From assembly GCA_030042755.1 (NCBI GenBank), contig JASHZC010000149.1, positions 1-6,367 of the forward strand: DNA of 6,367 nt, written 5' to 3'. The notes beneath the pieces are model-generated. The model saw only the letters and a program-made list of their open reading frames with translations, made no database searches and was not told the DNA's origin. Below, in pieces: positions 6,244 to 6,367 of the stretch; the stretch's first letter is position 1, and each line of letters starts with the position of its first letter. The translations under genes were made by a program, and so were the position numbers. This stretch comes from Vulcanimicrobiota bacterium (GTDB lineage: Bacteria; Eremiobacterota; Eremiobacteria; Baltobacterales; Baltobacteraceae).

Positions 6244-6367
6244 ATGGCCAACCACCTGATCGTATCTGCCGACGACTTTGGTCTGTCTCGCGAAGTCAAC
6301 GAGGCCGTCGAACGCGCCCACCGCGACGGAGTCCTGCGTTCGGCCAGCTTGATGGTGAGCGCTCCGG
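6244..6367 (+). CDS. hpnK: Hopanoid-associated protein HpnK (YdjC/ChbG-like), 5' part only
   Basis: The frame is open from ATG 6244 to the window edge (41 codons). The product begins MANHLIVSADDFGLSREVNE and continues with AVERAHRDGVLRSASLMVSAP. This is the N-terminus of the HpnK group within the YdjC/ChbG carbohydrate-deacetylase-like superfamily; the Asp pair in ADDFG is a metal ligand in that family. HpnK's exact role is not established; it is named for its constant association with hopanoid clusters and may act on sugar-like hopanoid head groups. An in-frame ATG at 6226 would add MRCLKH, but HpnK proteins normally begin only a few residues before LIVTADDFG, so 6244 is preferred. No strong ribosome binding site is visible for either. 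The gene diverges from the squalene/hopene operon, which supports the assignment despite the short fragment. Confidence 0.85.
   Translation, partial: MANHLIVSADDFGLSREVNEAVERAHRDGVLRSASLMVSAP

Overview
This window carries a squalene/hopanoid biosynthesis operon on the minus strand, with the start of a divergent hopanoid-associated gene (hpnK) on the plus strand at the right end. Read in the direction of transcription (right to left), the operon is: a diverged trans-polyprenyl-synthase-like protein (6206-5451), a type 2 isopentenyl-diphosphate isomerase fni (about 5419-4403), hpnC (4410-3559), hpnD (3575-2709), hpnE (2727-1429) and squalene-hopene cyclase shc/hpnF (1429-1, cut by the window edge after 476 codons).

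The genes fit one pathway. Fni balances IPP and DMAPP. A farnesyl diphosphate synthase, probably encoded elsewhere, makes FPP. HpnD joins two FPP into presqualene diphosphate, HpnC converts this to hydroxysqualene, HpnE reduces it to squalene, and Shc cyclises squalene to hopanoid. The order hpnC-D-E-shc is that of classical bacterial hopanoid clusters. Four of the five junctions overlap (8, 17, 19 and 1 nt), and every minus-strand gene appears to begin with a non-ATG codon, so the operon is tightly packed and probably translationally coupled.

The most unusual element is the first gene of the operon. It sits where an FPP synthase would be expected and keeps the trans-prenyl-synthase framework. 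However, it has lost the basic IPP-binding motif, the RRG segment after the first aspartate motif, the KT lysine, the second DDxxD motif, and apparently the segment that follows it. It looks like a pseudoenzyme or partner subunit. A second oddity is that Fni has His where the highly conserved catalytic-site Gln of the HLNxxQE motif should be. The palindrome CGATCG also occurs far more often than base composition predicts.

The organism is a bacterium with roughly 60% G+C and heavy GTG start use. Hopanoid genes of this type occur in Proteobacteria, Acidobacteria, Eremiobacterota (WPS-2) and others. I lean weakly towards an uncultured soil-type lineage such as Eremiobacterota, but the sequence alone does not settle it. 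No RNA genes, insertion sequences, CRISPR arrays or terminators were seen, and there is no gene-free stretch longer than about 40 bases.
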